64,000 nt of DNA from Halobacillus sp. Marseille-P3879 (lineage in GTDB: Bacteria; Bacillota; Bacilli; Bacillales; Halobacillaceae): positions 558,001 to 622,000 of the forward strand of contig NZ_OESS01000003.1 in NCBI RefSeq assembly GCF_900240285.1. The letters are read 5' to 3'. This document shows positions 8,854 through 19,865 of this stretch, in pieces; the stretch's first letter is position 1, and the number at the start of each line of letters is the position of its first letter. The translations under genes and the position numbers were made by a program. The notes under the pieces are model-generated. The model ran no database searches, was not told the DNA's origin, and saw only the letters and a program-made list of their open reading frames with translations.

Positions 8854-9035
8854 GTTTCATGACGACCTCCGTTCGACAAAAGTTTTGAAAATATCTTATT
8901 GTGCCACTAGGATATGATGGTATATAGTGTATGCAGATTGAGCGTTTGGGTGAATGTCCCGGCGTGCACCGTAAAACGTCATCTAATTGATTGTGCTTTT
9001 TCACGTGGCGGTGGAGGGGCATAGGAGGAGTACCC

Positions 9036-9605
9036 ATGCTGGATAATACACTTGTTATGATCACGATTATCTTAGTTGTCAACATTGTTTATGTCTCGTT
9101 TTTTACACTGCGAATGATATTTACTTTAAAAGGTCAACGTTATTTCGCAGCCTTTATTAGTACGTTTGAGATTTTAATTTATATCATTGGCCTCGGATTA
9201 GTCCTTGATAACCTGAATGAAATCGAGAACGTAATTGCTTATGCGATCGGCTATGGCCTCGGTGTTATTGTTGGGATGAAGATCGAAGAGAAACTAGCTA
9301 TTGGGTACACGACGGTGAATGTGATTTCCTCAGACCCTGATATAGAGTTTACGAGAATGCTGCGTGATAAAGGATATGGTGTAACGAGCTGGTATGCTTA
9401 TGGGATGGAAGGTGATCGTTTGGCTATGCAGATCCTCACCCCTCGGAAATATGAGCTTCTGTTGTATGAAACGATTAAGTCAATTGACCCGAAAGCATTT
9501 ATTATTGCGTATGAACCTAAACAAATCCATGGCGGATTCTGGGTGAAGCAAGTGAAGAAGGGAAGGATTCGCAATGCCCAAGAAGAACACCAGGAAGCGC
9601 TATGA
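9036..9605 (+). CDS. yebE: UPF0316/DUF2179 membrane protein
   Basis: A 189-residue protein with three hydrophobic segments in the first 90 residues and a soluble DUF2179-like domain at the C-terminus ([19 protein letters not shown] onward, containing the GYGVTSW motif). It corresponds to B. subtilis YebE. DUF2179 domains resemble small ligand-binding modules, but the function is unknown. The ATG at 9036 follows GGAGGAGTACCC. The end overlaps yebG by 32 nt. It lies immediately before the purine operon, as in B. subtilis. Confidence 0.9.
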   Translation: MLDNTLVMITIILVVNIVYVSFFTLRMIFTLKGQRYFAAFISTFEILIYIIGLGLVLDNLNEIENVIAYAIGYGLGVIVGMKIEEKLAIGYTTVNVISSDPDIEFTRMLRDKGYGVTSWYAYGMEGDRLAMQILTPRKYELLLYETIKSIDPKAFIIAYEPKQIHGGFWVKQVKKGRIRNAQEEHQEAL

Positions 9606-9774
9606 AGTCGCTGAGAATGAAACAATTGACCAATGTTTGAACCGAATGAAGAAAGATGGATATATACCAGTACGACGTTCAGAGGAACCTGTTTTTCGTG
9701 AAACAATGGAAAACGGGGAAAAAAACTTCGAACCAGTAGGCAGAACGATCGTTTTTCATGCCGTTAAACAATAA
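9574..9774 (+). CDS. yebG: NETI motif-containing small protein
   Basis: A 66-residue cytoplasmic protein containing the family-naming NETI motif ([14 protein letters not shown], residues 11-24). It matches B. subtilis YebG in size and position. It overlaps the yebE end by 32 nt, and AGGGAAGGATTCGC precedes its ATG, so the two are probably co-translated. Function unknown. Confidence 0.88.
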   Translation: MPKKNTRKRYEVAENETIDQCLNRMKKDGYIPVRRSEEPVFRETMENGEKNFEPVGRTIVFHAVKQ

Positions 9775-9818
9775 ACACGAACAATTTTTATTTATTTAAT
9801 TTTAAATGTTCGTTATTT
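9774..9818 (+). promoter_or_regulatory. PurR operator: two inverted PurBoxes upstream of purE
   Basis: AAACACGAACAAT (around 9774-9786) and, on the other strand, AAATAACGAACATTT (around 9805-9818) are two copies of the Bacillus PurBox (A/T-rich, CGAAC core). They are in inverted orientation and about 18 bp apart, the arrangement that PurR dimers bind. They lie directly upstream of the -35 element. In the known system PurR represses and PRPP releases it. Confidence 0.85.
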
Positions 9819-9821
9819 GCG

Positions 9822-9851
9822 TTGACAGAATGAATCAGATATTGCTATGAT
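9822..9851 (+). promoter_or_regulatory. purE operon promoter
   Basis: TTGACA (9822-9827, perfect) and TATGAT (9846-9851) are 18 bp apart. The -10 carries a TG extension (TGCTATGAT), making this a strong vegetative promoter. Transcription would begin near 9858, just before the aptamer. Confidence 0.88.
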
Positions 9852-9872
9852 GAAATCAGAATTGCATATTCG

Positions 9873-9942
9873 ACCTCATATAAGTCGGGAATAAGGCCCG
9901 AACGTTTCTACCTGGACACCGTAAATGTCCGGACTATGAGGG
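9873..9942 (+). promoter_or_regulatory. guanine riboswitch aptamer (purE operon)
   Basis: P1 is CCTCATA (9874-9880) / TATGAGG (9935-9941). P2 GTCGGGAATAAGGCCCGAAC, the strings GTTTCTACC and ACCGTAAATGTCC, and the junction GACTATGAGG are all present. The C in GACTA predicts guanine. The P1 3' strand plus GGGAGA can pair with TCTCCTCTCATA (9989-10000), the alternative antiterminator. Confidence 0.96.
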
Positions 9943-9979
9943 GAGACGAAGCAGTTGATTCATTTCTTGACACACGTGT

Positions 9980-10024
9980 GCCTGTTTATCTCCTCTCATA
10001 CGAGGGGGATAAGCAGGCTTTTTT
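9980..10024 (+). terminator. riboswitch-controlled terminator before purE
   Basis: GCCTGTTTATCTCC pairs with GGGGGATAAGCAGGC across a short loop, followed by TTTTTT (about 10019-10024). The left arm overlaps the antiterminator partner, giving transcriptional off-switching by guanine. Confidence 0.92.
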
Positions 10025-10056
10025 AATGGAACTATTCTAAGAAAAAGAGGGATTGT

Positions 10057-10548
10057 ATGGCACAAGTTGGCGTGATCATGGGAAGTATTTCCGACTGGGA
10101 AACTATGAAACAGACATGCGGGATATTAGATGAACTGCAGATAGACTACGAAAAAGAAATAATATCAGCTCACCGCACCCCCGAAGACATGTTCACTTAT
10201 GCTGAAGAAGCAAGAGCAAAAGGGTTGAAAGTGATCATTGCAGGAGCAGGAGGAGCAGCACACTTGCCAGGTATGGTTGCCGCAAAGACGACACTGCCTG
10301 TAATAGGGGTGCCTGTACAGTCAAAAGCATTAAGTGGAGTAGATTCGCTTTATTCGATCGCGCAAATGCCTGGAGGCGTTCCGGTAGCGACAGTCGCGAT
10401 CGGATCTGCAGGCGCGAAAAATGCCGGTCTGCTTGCGGCTGAAATAATTGGTGCCTTTGACGACCAAATTGCAAACCAGCTTGATGAGTATCGCGATGAC
10501 ATGAGAAACAAAGTAGAAAAAATGCGAGGTGAGCTTCGTGACCAATAA
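10057..10548 (+). CDS. purE: N5-carboxyaminoimidazole ribonucleotide mutase
   Basis: A 163-residue class-I PurE that converts N5-CAIR to CAIR in de novo purine synthesis. The substrate loop GSISDW (residues 9-14), the SAHRTP motif and the glycine-rich [11 protein letters not shown] stretch are all intact. It is the first gene of the twelve-gene purine operon and has a good ribosome site (AAAGAGGGATTGT). PurK, its upstream partner in the pathway, follows with an 11-nt overlap. The operon is under riboswitch and PurR control. Confidence 0.97.
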   Translation: MAQVGVIMGSISDWETMKQTCGILDELQIDYEKEIISAHRTPEDMFTYAEEARAKGLKVIIAGAGGAAHLPGMVAAKTTLPVIGVPVQSKALSGVDSLYSIAQMPGGVPVATVAIGSAGAKNAGLLAAEIIGAFDDQIANQLDEYRDDMRNKVEKMRGELRDQ

Positions 10549-11665
10549 AATTCTTCGACCAGGAGACACGATTGGAATACTTGGAGGCGGACAGCTTGGC
10601 AGGATGATGGCTGTAGCAGCTAAGCATATGGGTTATCGAATTGCCGTGCTTGATCCGGCAGAGGACTGCCCGTGCGCCCAGGTTGCCGATCATCATATTC
10701 AAGCTAAATATGATGATTTAGAAGCTGCTGAACAGTTAAGTGAAGCCAGTGATGTGATCACCTATGAATTTGAAAATGTAGATTTAGAGGTCGCCAGGCA
10801 ATTCGAAGAAGCAGACAAGCTGCCACAGGGAGCCTTCTCCTTAGAAGTGACGCAGAACCGTGCAAAAGAAAAGGCTGTTGCCCTGGAAACGGGGCTACCT
10901 GTAGCGGAATATGAAATCGTTGAAACATTCGATGAGTTAAAGGAAGCTCTTCAGCATATAGGGGTTCCTTCGGTACTCAAAACTCTCAGTGGAGGATACG
11001 ATGGTAAAGGGCAGCTCAAGTTTGAGTATGAAGAGGACGTCGCAAAAGCAAAAGAATTTATAAAAGAGGGCGGCCGTTACATTGTCGAAAAGTGGCTGGA
11101 CTTTGATTTAGAAGTTTCCCAGGTATTCACAAGGGGACAAGACGGAGATATCAGTTATTTTCCAATTGGAGAAAACGTCCATCGCCATCAAATATTACAT
11201 GAAACACGAGTGCCGGCCGGCGTGTCATCACAGGTTGAAAAAAAGGTTCAGGAAGCAGTGGCCGCGTTGGCTGAGCAAATGAGCATTGTTGGGACCTTTG
11301 CAGTAGAGCTGTTCGTAAAGGGTGAAGATATCTTCATTAACGAAATGGCACCGAGGCCACATAACTCGGGCCATTATACTATTGAAGCTTGCAGTGTTTC
11401 CCAGTTTGAACAGCACGTCAGAGCCATTTGCGGACTCCCGCTTCTGCCGGTATACAGCTTTCCTTCAGCAGTGATGATCAACGTGCTTGGTAAACACCGC
11501 GAGATTTTGTTAAGTAAGCTGGAGGAGTATCAAGGGATCCATCTCCATGATTATGGGAAGAAAGATGCTCGCACAAACAGAAAAATGGGACATCTGACCA
11601 TTATCGGAGAAAATTTAAAAGAAATTGATGAAATTATAGCAGCTAATAACATTCATATGTGGTAA
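10538..11665 (+). CDS. purK: N5-carboxyaminoimidazole ribonucleotide synthase
   Basis: A 375-residue ATP-grasp enzyme that carboxylates AIR to N5-CAIR using ATP and bicarbonate. The N-terminal nucleotide fold [11 protein letters not shown], the central ATP-grasp domain ([13 protein letters not shown]) and the metal-binding [14 protein letters not shown] are visible. GTG at 10538 is preferred because GAGGTGAG lies 8 nt before it. A GTG nine bases earlier sits inside that ribosome site. The gene overlaps purE by 11 nt. Confidence 0.96.
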   Translation: MTNKILRPGDTIGILGGGQLGRMMAVAAKHMGYRIAVLDPAEDCPCAQVADHHIQAKYDDLEAAEQLSEASDVITYEFENVDLEVARQFEEADKLPQGAFSLEVTQNRAKEKAVALETGLPVAEYEIVETFDELKEALQHIGVPSVLKTLSGGYDGKGQLKFEYEEDVAKAKEFIKEGGRYIVEKWLDFDLEVSQVFTRGQDGDISYFPIGENVHRHQILHETRVPAGVSSQVEKKVQEAVAALAEQMSIVGTFAVELFVKGEDIFINEMAPRPHNSGHYTIEACSVSQFEQHVRAICGLPLLPVYSFPSAVMINVLGKHREILLSKLEEYQGIHLHDYGKKDARTNRKMGHLTIIGENLKEIDEIIAANNIHMW

Positions 11666-11683
11666 TAACCGAGGAGGAAGACA

Positions 11684-12979
11684 ATGATAGAACGATATAC
11701 AAGACCTGAAATGGGAGCGATCTGGACAGAGGAAAACCGATATCAAGCATGGCTTGAAGTAGAACTGCTGGCTTGTGAGGCTTGGAGTGAGCTGGGAGTA
11801 ATTCCTAAAGAAGACGTTGAAAAACTACGTGAGAAAGCATCGTTTAATGTTGAGCGTATTCATGAAATTGAAGCAGAGACGCGCCATGATGTGGTTGCAT
11901 TTACACGCGCTGTTTCTGAAACAGTCGGGGAAGAACGAAAATGGGTGCACTACGGTTTAACTTCCACTGATGTGGTGGATACGGCACTTTCTTACCAATT
12001 AAAGCAGGCGAATGACATTATAAGAAAAGATCTCGTTCAATTTATCGAGATTCTGGCTGACAAAGCCCGTGAGCATAAACACACTGTAATGATGGGACGA
12101 ACACATGGCGTCCATGCAGAACCAACAACATTCGGGTTGAAGCTCGCCCTTTATTATGAAGAAATGAAGCGGAACTTGGAACGTCTGGACTTAGCCATTA
12201 AGAATATTGAAGTAGGTAAGCTTTCAGGGGCTGTGGGAACCTATGCCAATATCGATCCTTTCGTTGAAGAATATGTGTGTAACAAGCTTGGACTGGAGGC
12301 GGCTCCTGTATCAACCCAAACTTTGCAGCGCGACCGTCACGCTCATTATGTATCGACGCTGGCTCTAATTGCGACTTCAATTGAGAAAATTGCTGTCGAA
12401 ATCCGCGGTTTGCAAAAAACAGAGACCCGTGAAGTTGAAGAGTTTTTCGCTAAAGGACAGAAAGGATCCTCTGCCATGCCGCACAAACGTAATCCGATCG
12501 GTTCTGAGAATATGACAGGAATGGCGCGCGTACTTCGCGGAGAAATGCTTACAGCTTTTGAAAATGTTCCACTCTGGCATGAACGTGATATCTCTCACTC
12601 TTCTGCGGAACGGGTTATTCTGCCGGATGCGACAATCGCTCTTAACTACATGCTCAATAGGTTTAGTAATATCGTTAAAAACCTAACTGTCTTCCCTGAC
12701 CGCATGCAGGAAAATATGGAGAAAACGTACGGACTTATCTTCTCCCAACGAGTATTGCTTACTTTAATTGATGAAGGTTTTGTTCGAGAGGAAGCTTATG
12801 ATCTCGTGCAGCCAAAAGCCATGGAAGCCTGGGAACGAGGTATTCCGTTCCGGGAGCTGATCGAAGCGGATGATCGTATTACAACTGCATTGTCCACCGA
12901 ACAGATTGATGCTTGCTTCGATTATAAGCATCATTTAAAGCAAGTTGACCGCATATTTGACCGTATCGGACTTTCATAA
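11684..12979 (+). CDS. purB: adenylosuccinate lyase
   Basis: A 431-residue fumarase/aspartase-superfamily enzyme that works twice in purine synthesis, on SAICAR and on adenylosuccinate, releasing fumarate. The signature loop [11 protein letters not shown] (around residue 262) carries the catalytic serine. The histidine region TSTDVVDTA and the substrate stretch [15 protein letters not shown] are intact. GGAGGAAG precedes the ATG 18 nt after purK. Length agrees with the B. subtilis enzyme. Confidence 0.98.
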   Translation: MIERYTRPEMGAIWTEENRYQAWLEVELLACEAWSELGVIPKEDVEKLREKASFNVERIHEIEAETRHDVVAFTRAVSETVGEERKWVHYGLTSTDVVDTALSYQLKQANDIIRKDLVQFIEILADKAREHKHTVMMGRTHGVHAEPTTFGLKLALYYEEMKRNLERLDLAIKNIEVGKLSGAVGTYANIDPFVEEYVCNKLGLEAAPVSTQTLQRDRHAHYVSTLALIATSIEKIAVEIRGLQKTETREVEEFFAKGQKGSSAMPHKRNPIGSENMTGMARVLRGEMLTAFENVPLWHERDISHSSAERVILPDATIALNYMLNRFSNIVKNLTVFPDRMQENMEKTYGLIFSQRVLLTLIDEGFVREEAYDLVQPKAMEAWERGIPFRELIEADDRITTALSTEQIDACFDYKHHLKQVDRIFDRIGLS

Positions 12980-13003
12980 ATCCAAAAAGGTGAGGTGTTC
13001 CCA

Positions 13004-13726
13004 ATGAAAGGTTCTCTGTTATACGAAGGGAAAGCGAAAAGAGTCTATCATGTCAACGATCAGCCTGATCAGCTGATCTTATCCTATAAAAATGATGCTA
13101 CCGCTTTTAACGGAAAGAAAAAAGATGAGTTTGAGGGGAAAGGCCGCCTCAACAATTTAATCACGTCAAAGATCTTTGAATATTTACACCAACAGAATCT
13201 GCATTCCCATTTTATAAAATCTCTTAATGATACCGAACAGCTTGTATCAAGGACAACGATTATACCTTTAGAAGTGGTCGTAAGAAATATTGCAGCAGGC
13301 AGTATAACAAGAAGACTCGGTATCGAAGAGAAATCTGATTTTAAACCGCCGATCGTTGAGCTTTTTTATAAAGAGGACGAGCTCGACGACCCTATTTTAA
13401 ATGATCAGCATGCCCTCTATTTAACAGATGTGACAGAAGCTGAGCTGGAGTCGATCAAACAGAAGGCATTGAAAGTAAATGATTACTTGATCGATTTGTT
13501 TAAACAGGCAGACTTAAACCTTGTTGATTTCAAACTGGAGTTCGGACGGTTGGCAGACGGTTCGATAGTACTGGCTGATGAAATCTCCCCAGATACTTGC
13601 CGGCTTTGGGATAGAGAAACAGGAGAAAAAATGGATAAAGACGTGTTCCGTGAAAGCTTAGGTGACTTAATCTCAGTATACGAAAATATTTTACAACGAC
13701 TGGAGGATAACTCATGCGCAAAGTAA
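13004..13726 (+). CDS. purC: SAICAR synthase
   Basis: A 240-residue enzyme joining CAIR and aspartate with ATP to give SAICAR. The N-terminal string LLYEGKAKRVY is the family hallmark, and VVVRNIAAGS and LADEISPDTCRLWD (substrate and metal site) follow. The ATG at 13004 is preferred because AAGGTGAGGTG lies immediately upstream. A GTG at 12995 lies inside the ribosome site. It overlaps purS by 13 nt. Confidence 0.97.
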   Translation: MKGSLLYEGKAKRVYHVNDQPDQLILSYKNDATAFNGKKKDEFEGKGRLNNLITSKIFEYLHQQNLHSHFIKSLNDTEQLVSRTTIIPLEVVVRNIAAGSITRRLGIEEKSDFKPPIVELFYKEDELDDPILNDQHALYLTDVTEAELESIKQKALKVNDYLIDLFKQADLNLVDFKLEFGRLADGSIVLADEISPDTCRLWDRETGEKMDKDVFRESLGDLISVYENILQRLEDNSCAK

Positions 13727-13959
13727 AGATTTACATCACACTAAAAGAAGGTGTACTCGATCCACAAGGAAAGGCTGTACAAAACTCCTTACATTCATTG
13801 GAGTATAACAATGTTTCTGATGTGAGAGTAGGAAAGTATATGGAAGTTATGCTTGAGGATTCAAAGGATATAGAGCAGCAAGTGGATAAGATGTGTGACG
13901 AGCTGCTGGCCAATCCAGTCATTGAAGATTATTCCTATACGATCGAGGAGGTCGTTTAA
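13714..13959 (+). CDS. purS: FGAM synthase subunit PurS
   Basis: An 81-residue small subunit of the three-part formylglycinamidine ribonucleotide synthase of Firmicutes. It begins KVKIYITLKEGVLDPQGKAVQ, the conserved PurS start, and bridges PurL with PurQ so that ammonia can pass between them. GTG of purQ follows directly at the stop codon. The ribosome site is CTGGAGG, 6-8 nt before the ATG. Confidence 0.97.
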   Translation: MRKVKIYITLKEGVLDPQGKAVQNSLHSLEYNNVSDVRVGKYMEVMLEDSKDIEQQVDKMCDELLANPVIEDYSYTIEEVV

Positions 13960-14643
13960 GTGAAATTCGCTGTTGTTGTATTTCCAGGCTCAAATTGCGA
14001 CCGGGACATGTATTTTGCGATAACAGAGGCCCTTGGACAAAAAGCAGATCTTGTCTGGTATCAGGAGGCTGATCTATCAAGCTATGATGCCATTCTATTA
14101 CCAGGTGGATTCTCTTACGGAGATTATCTCCGATCCGGAGCTATTGCTTCTACCTCTTCTGTCATTCAACAAATCCGTGAAGCTGCTGAAGCAGGTAAAC
14201 CGATTCTCGGTGTATGTAATGGATTTCAAGTTCTCCTTGAAATGGGACTGCTGCCAGGCGCCATGCTGCCGAACAAACATTTAAAGTTTATGTGTCATTA
14301 TGAAACCTTAAAGGTAGAAAACACTAATACGATGTTTACTCACAGCTACGAGGGGCAGGAAGAAATTCAAATTCCGATTGCTCACGGAGATGGAAATTAC
14401 TACTGTGATCCGGAAACTTACGAACAACTTGAAGCTAACAATCAAATCGTGTTTACGTATAAAAATAACCCAAACGGCTCTGTTGAAGATATTGCAGGCA
14501 TCACTAATGAGCAAGGCAACGTCCTTGGTATGATGCCGCATCCCGAGCGTGCTGTCGACAACTTAGTGGGAACGACAGACGGACTGCGGTTATTCCAGTC
14601 GATCCTTACACATTGGAGGGATAAACATGCCATCAAAGCTTGA
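13960..14643 (+). CDS. purQ: FGAM synthase glutaminase subunit PurQ
   Basis: A 227-residue class-I glutamine amidotransferase supplying ammonia to PurL. The nucleophile Cys86 sits in GVCNGFQ, with the His-Glu pair in MMPHPERA (about 194-196). The start is GTG with GAGGAGG inside the end of purS. The 3' end overlaps purL by 17 nt. With PurS and the short PurL it forms the Gram-positive complex. Confidence 0.97.
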   Translation: MKFAVVVFPGSNCDRDMYFAITEALGQKADLVWYQEADLSSYDAILLPGGFSYGDYLRSGAIASTSSVIQQIREAAEAGKPILGVCNGFQVLLEMGLLPGAMLPNKHLKFMCHYETLKVENTNTMFTHSYEGQEEIQIPIAHGDGNYYCDPETYEQLEANNQIVFTYKNNPNGSVEDIAGITNEQGNVLGMMPHPERAVDNLVGTTDGLRLFQSILTHWRDKHAIKA

Positions 14644-16855
14644 AATCAGCCCAGATCAAATCAAACAACAGCAACTCTATAAAGAAATGGGTTTAACGGA
14701 TGAAGAGTTTCATTCCATCGAAAATATTCTCGGCCGTCTGCCTAATTATACAGAAACGGGTCTTTTTTCCGTTATGTGGTCCGAGCATTGCAGCTACAAG
14801 AATTCTAAACCTCTGCTAAGAAAGTTTCCTGTGGAGGGAGATCATGTTTTACAAGGACCGGGTGAAGGCGCTGGAATTATTGACATTGGCGACGAACAGG
14901 CCGTGGTATTTAAAGTGGAAAGCCATAACCACCCTTCCGCCGTTGAACCTTACCAGGGAGCTGCAACCGGTGTGGGAGGAATTTTGCGTGATGTGTTTTC
15001 CATGGGAGCGCGTCCAGTAGCACTATTAAATTCCCTGCGTTTCGGCTCATTAAAACATCCGCGTGTCAAATATTTGTTTGAAGAAGTCGTACACGGGATC
15101 GCAGGTTATGGAAACTGCGTAGGAGTCCCAACAGTAGGCGGAGAAGTCCAGTTTGACGATGCCTATAACGGCAACCCGCTCGTGAACGCGATGTGTGTGG
15201 GGTTAATCGAGCATAAGGATATTCAAAAAGGGATTGCTGCCGGGATTGGGAACACAGTGATGTATGCCGGTGCGAAAACAGGCAGAGACGGGATCCATGG
15301 AGCTACTTTTGCTTCTGAAGAACTTACGGAGGAATCTCAGGAAAAACGTCCTTCTGTACAGGTGGGAGACCCATTTATGGAAAAACTGCTCATTGAAGCT
15401 TGCTTAGAAGTGATTCACCACGATGCTCTTGTCGGCATACAAGACATGGGTGCAGCAGGTCTGACGTCATCTGCAAGTGAAATGGCCAGTAAAGCTGGAA
15501 CAGGGATGCTGATGAATCTCGACTTAGTCCCGCAGCGCGAATTAAACATGACACCTTACGAGATGATGTTATCCGAATCACAGGAACGTATGCTGCTCGT
15601 CGTTGAAAAAGGGCGTGAAGATGAAATAGCTCAGGTATTCCGGAAATATGATCTTGAAGCGGTCTCAGTAGGTGAAGTTACAGATGACCAAAGATTCCGT
15701 CTCTCTCATCTGGGCGAAACCGTTGCTGATGTCCCGGTTGATTCATTAGCAGAGGATGCCCCTGTTTATCACAAGCCTTCTCGTGTACCTGCTTACTATG
15801 AAGAGTTCCAGGAGATGGATCGCTACGTACCTGTGGTGGAAAATCACGCAGAGACATTAAAGGAATTGCTGCAGCAGCCTACGATTGCCAGCAAAGAATG
15901 GGTTTACGACCAATACGATTCCATGGTACAGACGAACACCGTGGTTACGCCTGGTTCAGATGCAGCTGTATTACGTGTCCGTGGCACTGATAAGGCACTG
16001 GCGATGACAACAGATTGTAACTCTCGCTACATTTATCTTGACCCTGAAATCGGTGGTAAAATTGCTGTTGCAGAAGCTGCGCGCAACATTGTTTGTTCAG
16101 GTGCTAAACCGCTTGGAATTACAGACGGACTGAACTTTGGATCACCGGATAATCCAGAAATTTTCTGGCAGATGGAGAAGAGTGTAGAGGGCATGAGTGA
16201 AGCCTGCCGCCAGTTAAACACCCCTGTTATTAGTGGGAATGTGTCTCTATATAATGAATCGTTCGGTGGACAGGCGATCTATCCTACTCCTGTAGTTGGA
16301 ATGGTAGGACTTGTTGAAGATACGAAGCATATTACTCAATCTCATATTAAAAATCCTGATGATTTAATCTATGTCATTGGTGAAACGCAGACTGAATTTG
16401 GTGGAAGCGAACTTCAAGGATTACAGGAAGGTCGTCATTTTGGCCAGGCGCCTGCTTTAGATTTACAAGTAGAAACAAAGCGTCAGCAGCAGCTTCTTGA
16501 AGCTATTCAGCAAGGTCTTATCCAATCTGCTCATGATATCGCAGAAGGTGGACTTGCCGTTGCTTTGGCAGAAAGTTTATTTGATGCCGGCCTTGGCTGT
16601 GAAGTCAAAGTAGAAGGTGATCTGACAACAAACTTATTCTCTGAAACTCAGTCCCGCTTTTTAGTTTCAATTAAGCCTGAAGATAAGGAAAGATTTGAAC
16701 AACTGGTAGAGGATGCAAGTCTTCTTGGTAAAGCGACAGGGGATGGGGTGTACCGTATCCATTCACCTAAGCAGATCGTCGTGGAAGAGCAGACAAACGA
16801 ATTAAAGCAACTTTGGAAAGGAGCTATTCCATGCTTGGTGAAATCAAAGGACTAA
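14627..16855 (+). CDS. purL: FGAM synthase catalytic subunit PurL (short form)
   Basis: A 742-residue ATP-dependent synthetase making formylglycinamidine ribonucleotide from FGAR and ammonia. Conserved parts are [29 protein letters not shown] and GGIIRD-type loops ([16 protein letters not shown]), and [10 protein letters not shown]. The length marks the small Firmicute type that needs PurS and PurQ. It overlaps purQ by 17 nt and purF by 25 nt. TTGGAGGG precedes the ATG. Confidence 0.98.
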   Translation: MPSKLEISPDQIKQQQLYKEMGLTDEEFHSIENILGRLPNYTETGLFSVMWSEHCSYKNSKPLLRKFPVEGDHVLQGPGEGAGIIDIGDEQAVVFKVESHNHPSAVEPYQGAATGVGGILRDVFSMGARPVALLNSLRFGSLKHPRVKYLFEEVVHGIAGYGNCVGVPTVGGEVQFDDAYNGNPLVNAMCVGLIEHKDIQKGIAAGIGNTVMYAGAKTGRDGIHGATFASEELTEESQEKRPSVQVGDPFMEKLLIEACLEVIHHDALVGIQDMGAAGLTSSASEMASKAGTGMLMNLDLVPQRELNMTPYEMMLSESQERMLLVVEKGREDEIAQVFRKYDLEAVSVGEVTDDQRFRLSHLGETVADVPVDSLAEDAPVYHKPSRVPAYYEEFQEMDRYVPVVENHAETLKELLQQPTIASKEWVYDQYDSMVQTNTVVTPGSDAAVLRVRGTDKALAMTTDCNSRYIYLDPEIGGKIAVAEAARNIVCSGAKPLGITDGLNFGSPDNPEIFWQMEKSVEGMSEACRQLNTPVISGNVSLYNESFGGQAIYPTPVVGMVGLVEDTKHITQSHIKNPDDLIYVIGETQTEFGGSELQGLQEGRHFGQAPALDLQVETKRQQQLLEAIQQGLIQSAHDIAEGGLAVALAESLFDAGLGCEVKVEGDLTTNLFSETQSRFLVSIKPEDKERFEQLVEDASLLGKATGDGVYRIHSPKQIVVEEQTNELKQLWKGAIPCLVKSKD

Positions 16856-18243
16856 ACGAAGAGTGCGGTATTTTTGGCGTTTTTAATCATCCAGAGTCAG
16901 CTCAGCTTACGTATTACGGACTTCATGCTCTTCAGCACCGTGGCCAGGAAGGTGCTGGAATCGTTACAAGTGACGGAGAGCATATGAAGGTAGCCAAAGG
17001 GCACGGTTTAATTTCGGAGGTGTTTCCGGAGAATCGTTTAAGCGATTTAGAAGGACACTCTTCCATTGGCCATGTCCGTTATGCAACTGCAGGAGACGGA
17101 AGCTATGAAAACATTCAGCCGCTTATGTTTCGTTCCCAAACGGGCGGTCTCGCCTTAGCCCATAACGGGAATCTCGTTAACGCCCATGCTTTAAAAGGCC
17201 AGCTTGAAGCTCAAGGCTCGATTTTACAGACGACTTCTGATACGGAGGTAGTTGCTCATCTCATTAAGCGGGCCGGCCATCTCCCTATGGATGAAGCAAT
17301 CAGCCAGGCCCTGTCCATGATTAAGGGAGCTTATGCTTTTCTTATGATGACGGAAAATAAGATCTACGTTGCTAATGACCCACGAGGTCTTCGTCCTATT
17401 AGTATCGGCTACCTTGGGGATGCATGGTGTGTTTCTTCTGAAACATGTGCATTCGATGTAATTGGAGCCACTTATGAGCGCGAAGTACTGCCGGGAGAAC
17501 TGCTGATCATCGATGAGAACGGCATTGAATCCAAACGTTTTTCAGCACCTATACAGCGTACGTTGTGCTCTATGGAGTATGTTTATTTTTCTCGCCCTGA
17601 CAGTAACCTTGACGGGAAGAATGTTCATGCTGCCAGAAAACGCATGGGGAAATCTCTTGCTGCAGAAGCTCCAGTAGAAGCTGATGTCGTTACAGGAGTT
17701 CCGGACTCCAGTATTTCTGCGGCTATTGGATTTGCAGAGGCTTCCGGTATTCCTTATGAACTCGGACTCATAAAAAACCGTTACGTTGGACGGACCTTTA
17801 TCCAGCCCTCACAGGAACTGCGTGAACAAGGTGTGAAAATGAAGCTCTCCGCTGTAAGAGGTATTGTAGAAGGAAAACGAGTGGTTATGGTGGATGATTC
17901 AATTGTTCGTGGAACAACGAGCCGCCGGATTGTAAAGATGTTAAAAGAAGCCGGTGCTAAGGAAGTGCACGTTCGTATTGCATCACCTCCAATCAAAAAC
18001 CCTTGTTATTATGGAATCGATACGTCAACCAGCGGTGAACTTATTGCAGCGAACAACACAGTTAAGGAGATCGAGGAGCAGATTGGTGCCGACAGCCTTT
18101 ATTATTTAACAGTCGAAGGTTTAAATGATGCCATTTATCAGGGAGAAGAATCATTAAATCATGGTGGCTGTGCTGCTTGTTTCACAGGTAATTACCCTAC
18201 AGAAATTTATCCAAACACCGCTTTACCATATGAAAAAGCGTAA
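16831..18243 (+). CDS. purF: amidophosphoribosyltransferase
   Basis: A 470-residue enzyme catalysing the first committed step, PRPP plus glutamine to phosphoribosylamine. From the ATG at 16831 (AAAGGAG 9 nt upstream) the protein starts with an 11-residue leader ending NEE before CGIFG. So Cys12 becomes the N-terminal nucleophile after propeptide removal, as in B. subtilis. The PRPP loop [14 protein letters not shown] is intact. Cysteines that would bind the Bacillus-type [4Fe-4S] cluster are visible at TLCSMEY and in CYYGID and GGCAACF. Confidence 0.98.
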   Translation: MLGEIKGLNEECGIFGVFNHPESAQLTYYGLHALQHRGQEGAGIVTSDGEHMKVAKGHGLISEVFPENRLSDLEGHSSIGHVRYATAGDGSYENIQPLMFRSQTGGLALAHNGNLVNAHALKGQLEAQGSILQTTSDTEVVAHLIKRAGHLPMDEAISQALSMIKGAYAFLMMTENKIYVANDPRGLRPISIGYLGDAWCVSSETCAFDVIGATYEREVLPGELLIIDENGIESKRFSAPIQRTLCSMEYVYFSRPDSNLDGKNVHAARKRMGKSLAAEAPVEADVVTGVPDSSISAAIGFAEASGIPYELGLIKNRYVGRTFIQPSQELREQGVKMKLSAVRGIVEGKRVVMVDDSIVRGTTSRRIVKMLKEAGAKEVHVRIASPPIKNPCYYGIDTSTSGELIAANNTVKEIEEQIGADSLYYLTVEGLNDAIYQGEESLNHGGCAACFTGNYPTEIYPNTALPYEKA

Positions 18244-18264
18244 GCAGAAGGAGGCTCCCAAAAC

Positions 18265-19287
18265 ATGAGCGAATCTTATAAAAAAGCAGGAGTCGACGTT
18301 GAAGCCGGTTATCAGGCTGTTGATTTAATGAAGAAACATGTCCAGCGTACCATGCGTCCGGAGGTCATTGGAGGCTTAGGTTCTTTTGCAGGTTTGTTTG
18401 ATATAAGCAGCATGACCTACAACCAGCCTGTACTCGTAACGGGAACAGACGGCGTTGGAACGAAGTTGAAGCTGGCATTTGAAATGGATAAGCACGACAC
18501 AATAGGAGTAGACGTTGTAGCGATGTGCGTTAATGATATTGTTGCTCAAGGTGCCGATCCTCTGCTTTTTCTCGATTACATCGCCTGCGGGAAAAACGAA
18601 CCAGAGAAAATCGAACAAATCGTAAAAGGGATTGCAGATGGATGTGAACTTTCCCACTGCGCACTGGTTGGCGGTGAAACAGCTGAAATGCCGGGAATGT
18701 ATGACGAAGATGAATATGATTTAGCCGGATTTGTTGTCGGAATGGCGGACAAAGATCAGCTGATTTCTGGTGAAAGCATCCAACCCGGAGACGCACTAAT
18801 CGGCTTGTCATCTTCCGGCGTCCATTCAAACGGGTTCTCCCTGGTCCGCCGGATCATCGAAGACAAAAAACTGGACTTACATCAGGTGTATCCGCGTTTT
18901 ACTCAACCATTAGGAGAAGAACTCTTAACTCCGACAAGAATTTATACGAAGCCGCTGCAATCATTAAAGCAGGCTGTTTCCGTTAAAGGAGCAGCTCACG
19001 TAACGGGGGGCGGGTTTTATGAAAATATCCCCCGTACGTTACCGGAAGGGTTGGGAGCACGAATTGATCAAGACAGCTGGGAAGTTCCTGCCATCTTTGA
19101 ATTTTTACAAGAAGAAGGAAACCTCTCAATCGATGACATGTTAGGCGTATTCAACATGGGAATCGGCATGGTCGCTGTTGTGGCAGAAGGGGAAGTCGAT
19201 GCAGCCCTCCAAGCGCTTCAGAATGAAGGAGAATCTGCTGCTTTAATCGGACACGTCACAGCACAAGAAGGAATTCATTGGTCATGA
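18265..19287 (+). CDS. purM: AIR synthase (phosphoribosylformylglycinamidine cyclo-ligase)
   Basis: A 340-residue ATP-dependent cyclase converting FGAM to AIR. It is a PurM/PurL-superfamily protein with [25 protein letters not shown] and [11 protein letters not shown] as family landmarks. GAAGGAGG precedes the ATG. The stop overlaps the purN start in an ATGA junction. Confidence 0.98.
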   Translation: MSESYKKAGVDVEAGYQAVDLMKKHVQRTMRPEVIGGLGSFAGLFDISSMTYNQPVLVTGTDGVGTKLKLAFEMDKHDTIGVDVVAMCVNDIVAQGADPLLFLDYIACGKNEPEKIEQIVKGIADGCELSHCALVGGETAEMPGMYDEDEYDLAGFVVGMADKDQLISGESIQPGDALIGLSSSGVHSNGFSLVRRIIEDKKLDLHQVYPRFTQPLGEELLTPTRIYTKPLQSLKQAVSVKGAAHVTGGGFYENIPRTLPEGLGARIDQDSWEVPAIFEFLQEEGNLSIDDMLGVFNMGIGMVAVVAEGEVDAALQALQNEGESAALIGHVTAQEGIHWS

Positions 19288-19865
19288 GAAACAAAATCGC
19301 GGTCTTTGCCTCAGGTACAGGTTCTAATTTTGACGCCATAACCGAGGCAGTTGATGAAGGCATTCTCGATGCAGAAGTCAGCTTACTTGTAACTGACAAA
19401 GTCGGTGCAGGTGTAATTGAGAAAGCCCAAAAACGAAACATCGATACTGTCGTTTATACACCGAAAACCTTTACAAACAAAGCAGCCTACGAAGCCGCGG
19501 TGCTTAAAGATTGTCAGGCTAGAGACATTGAGTGGATTATCCTGGCCGGATATATGCGTCTGATCGGACCGACATTACTTCAGAGCTACTCAGGACGGAT
19601 AGTTAACATTCACCCTTCGCTATTACCTGCCTTTCCAGGAAAAGATGCGATCGGACAAGCCATTGACAAAAAGGTAAAAGTAACGGGGGTAACGATACAC
19701 TTCGTCGATGACGGAATGGACACCGGCCCTATTATTGCTCAGGAAGCGATATCCATTACAGAGAATGATACAAAAGATGAAGTCCGGCAAAAAGTTCAGT
19801 CGGTAGAACACAGGCTCTATCCTCGTGTTATCCAATCTCTACTCACCAAGGAGGAAGCTAAATGA
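19284..19865 (+). CDS. purN: GAR transformylase, folate-dependent
   Basis: A 193-residue phosphoribosylglycinamide formyltransferase using 10-formyl-THF. The N-terminal [12 protein letters not shown], the catalytic [12 protein letters not shown] (Asn and His) and TVHFVDDG-like [12 protein letters not shown] with the catalytic Asp are intact. ATG at 19284 overlaps the purM stop. An upstream in-frame TTG lacks a separate ribosome site. It overlaps purH by 4 nt. Confidence 0.96.
   Translation: MRNKIAVFASGTGSNFDAITEAVDEGILDAEVSLLVTDKVGAGVIEKAQKRNIDTVVYTPKTFTNKAAYEAAVLKDCQARDIEWIILAGYMRLIGPTLLQSYSGRIVNIHPSLLPAFPGKDAIGQAIDKKVKVTGVTIHFVDDGMDTGPIIAQEAISITENDTKDEVRQKVQSVEHRLYPRVIQSLLTKEEAK

Noticed and set aside
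8941-9000. Fourth purine riboswitch suggested by GTGCACCGTAAAACGTC before yebE
   Set aside because: Only the ACCGTAAA string is shared; no P1, P2 or TTTCTACC element can be found.
10235-10702. 155-codon minus-strand frame across the purE/purK junction
   Set aside because: Shadow frame over two well-supported purine genes; no ribosome site.
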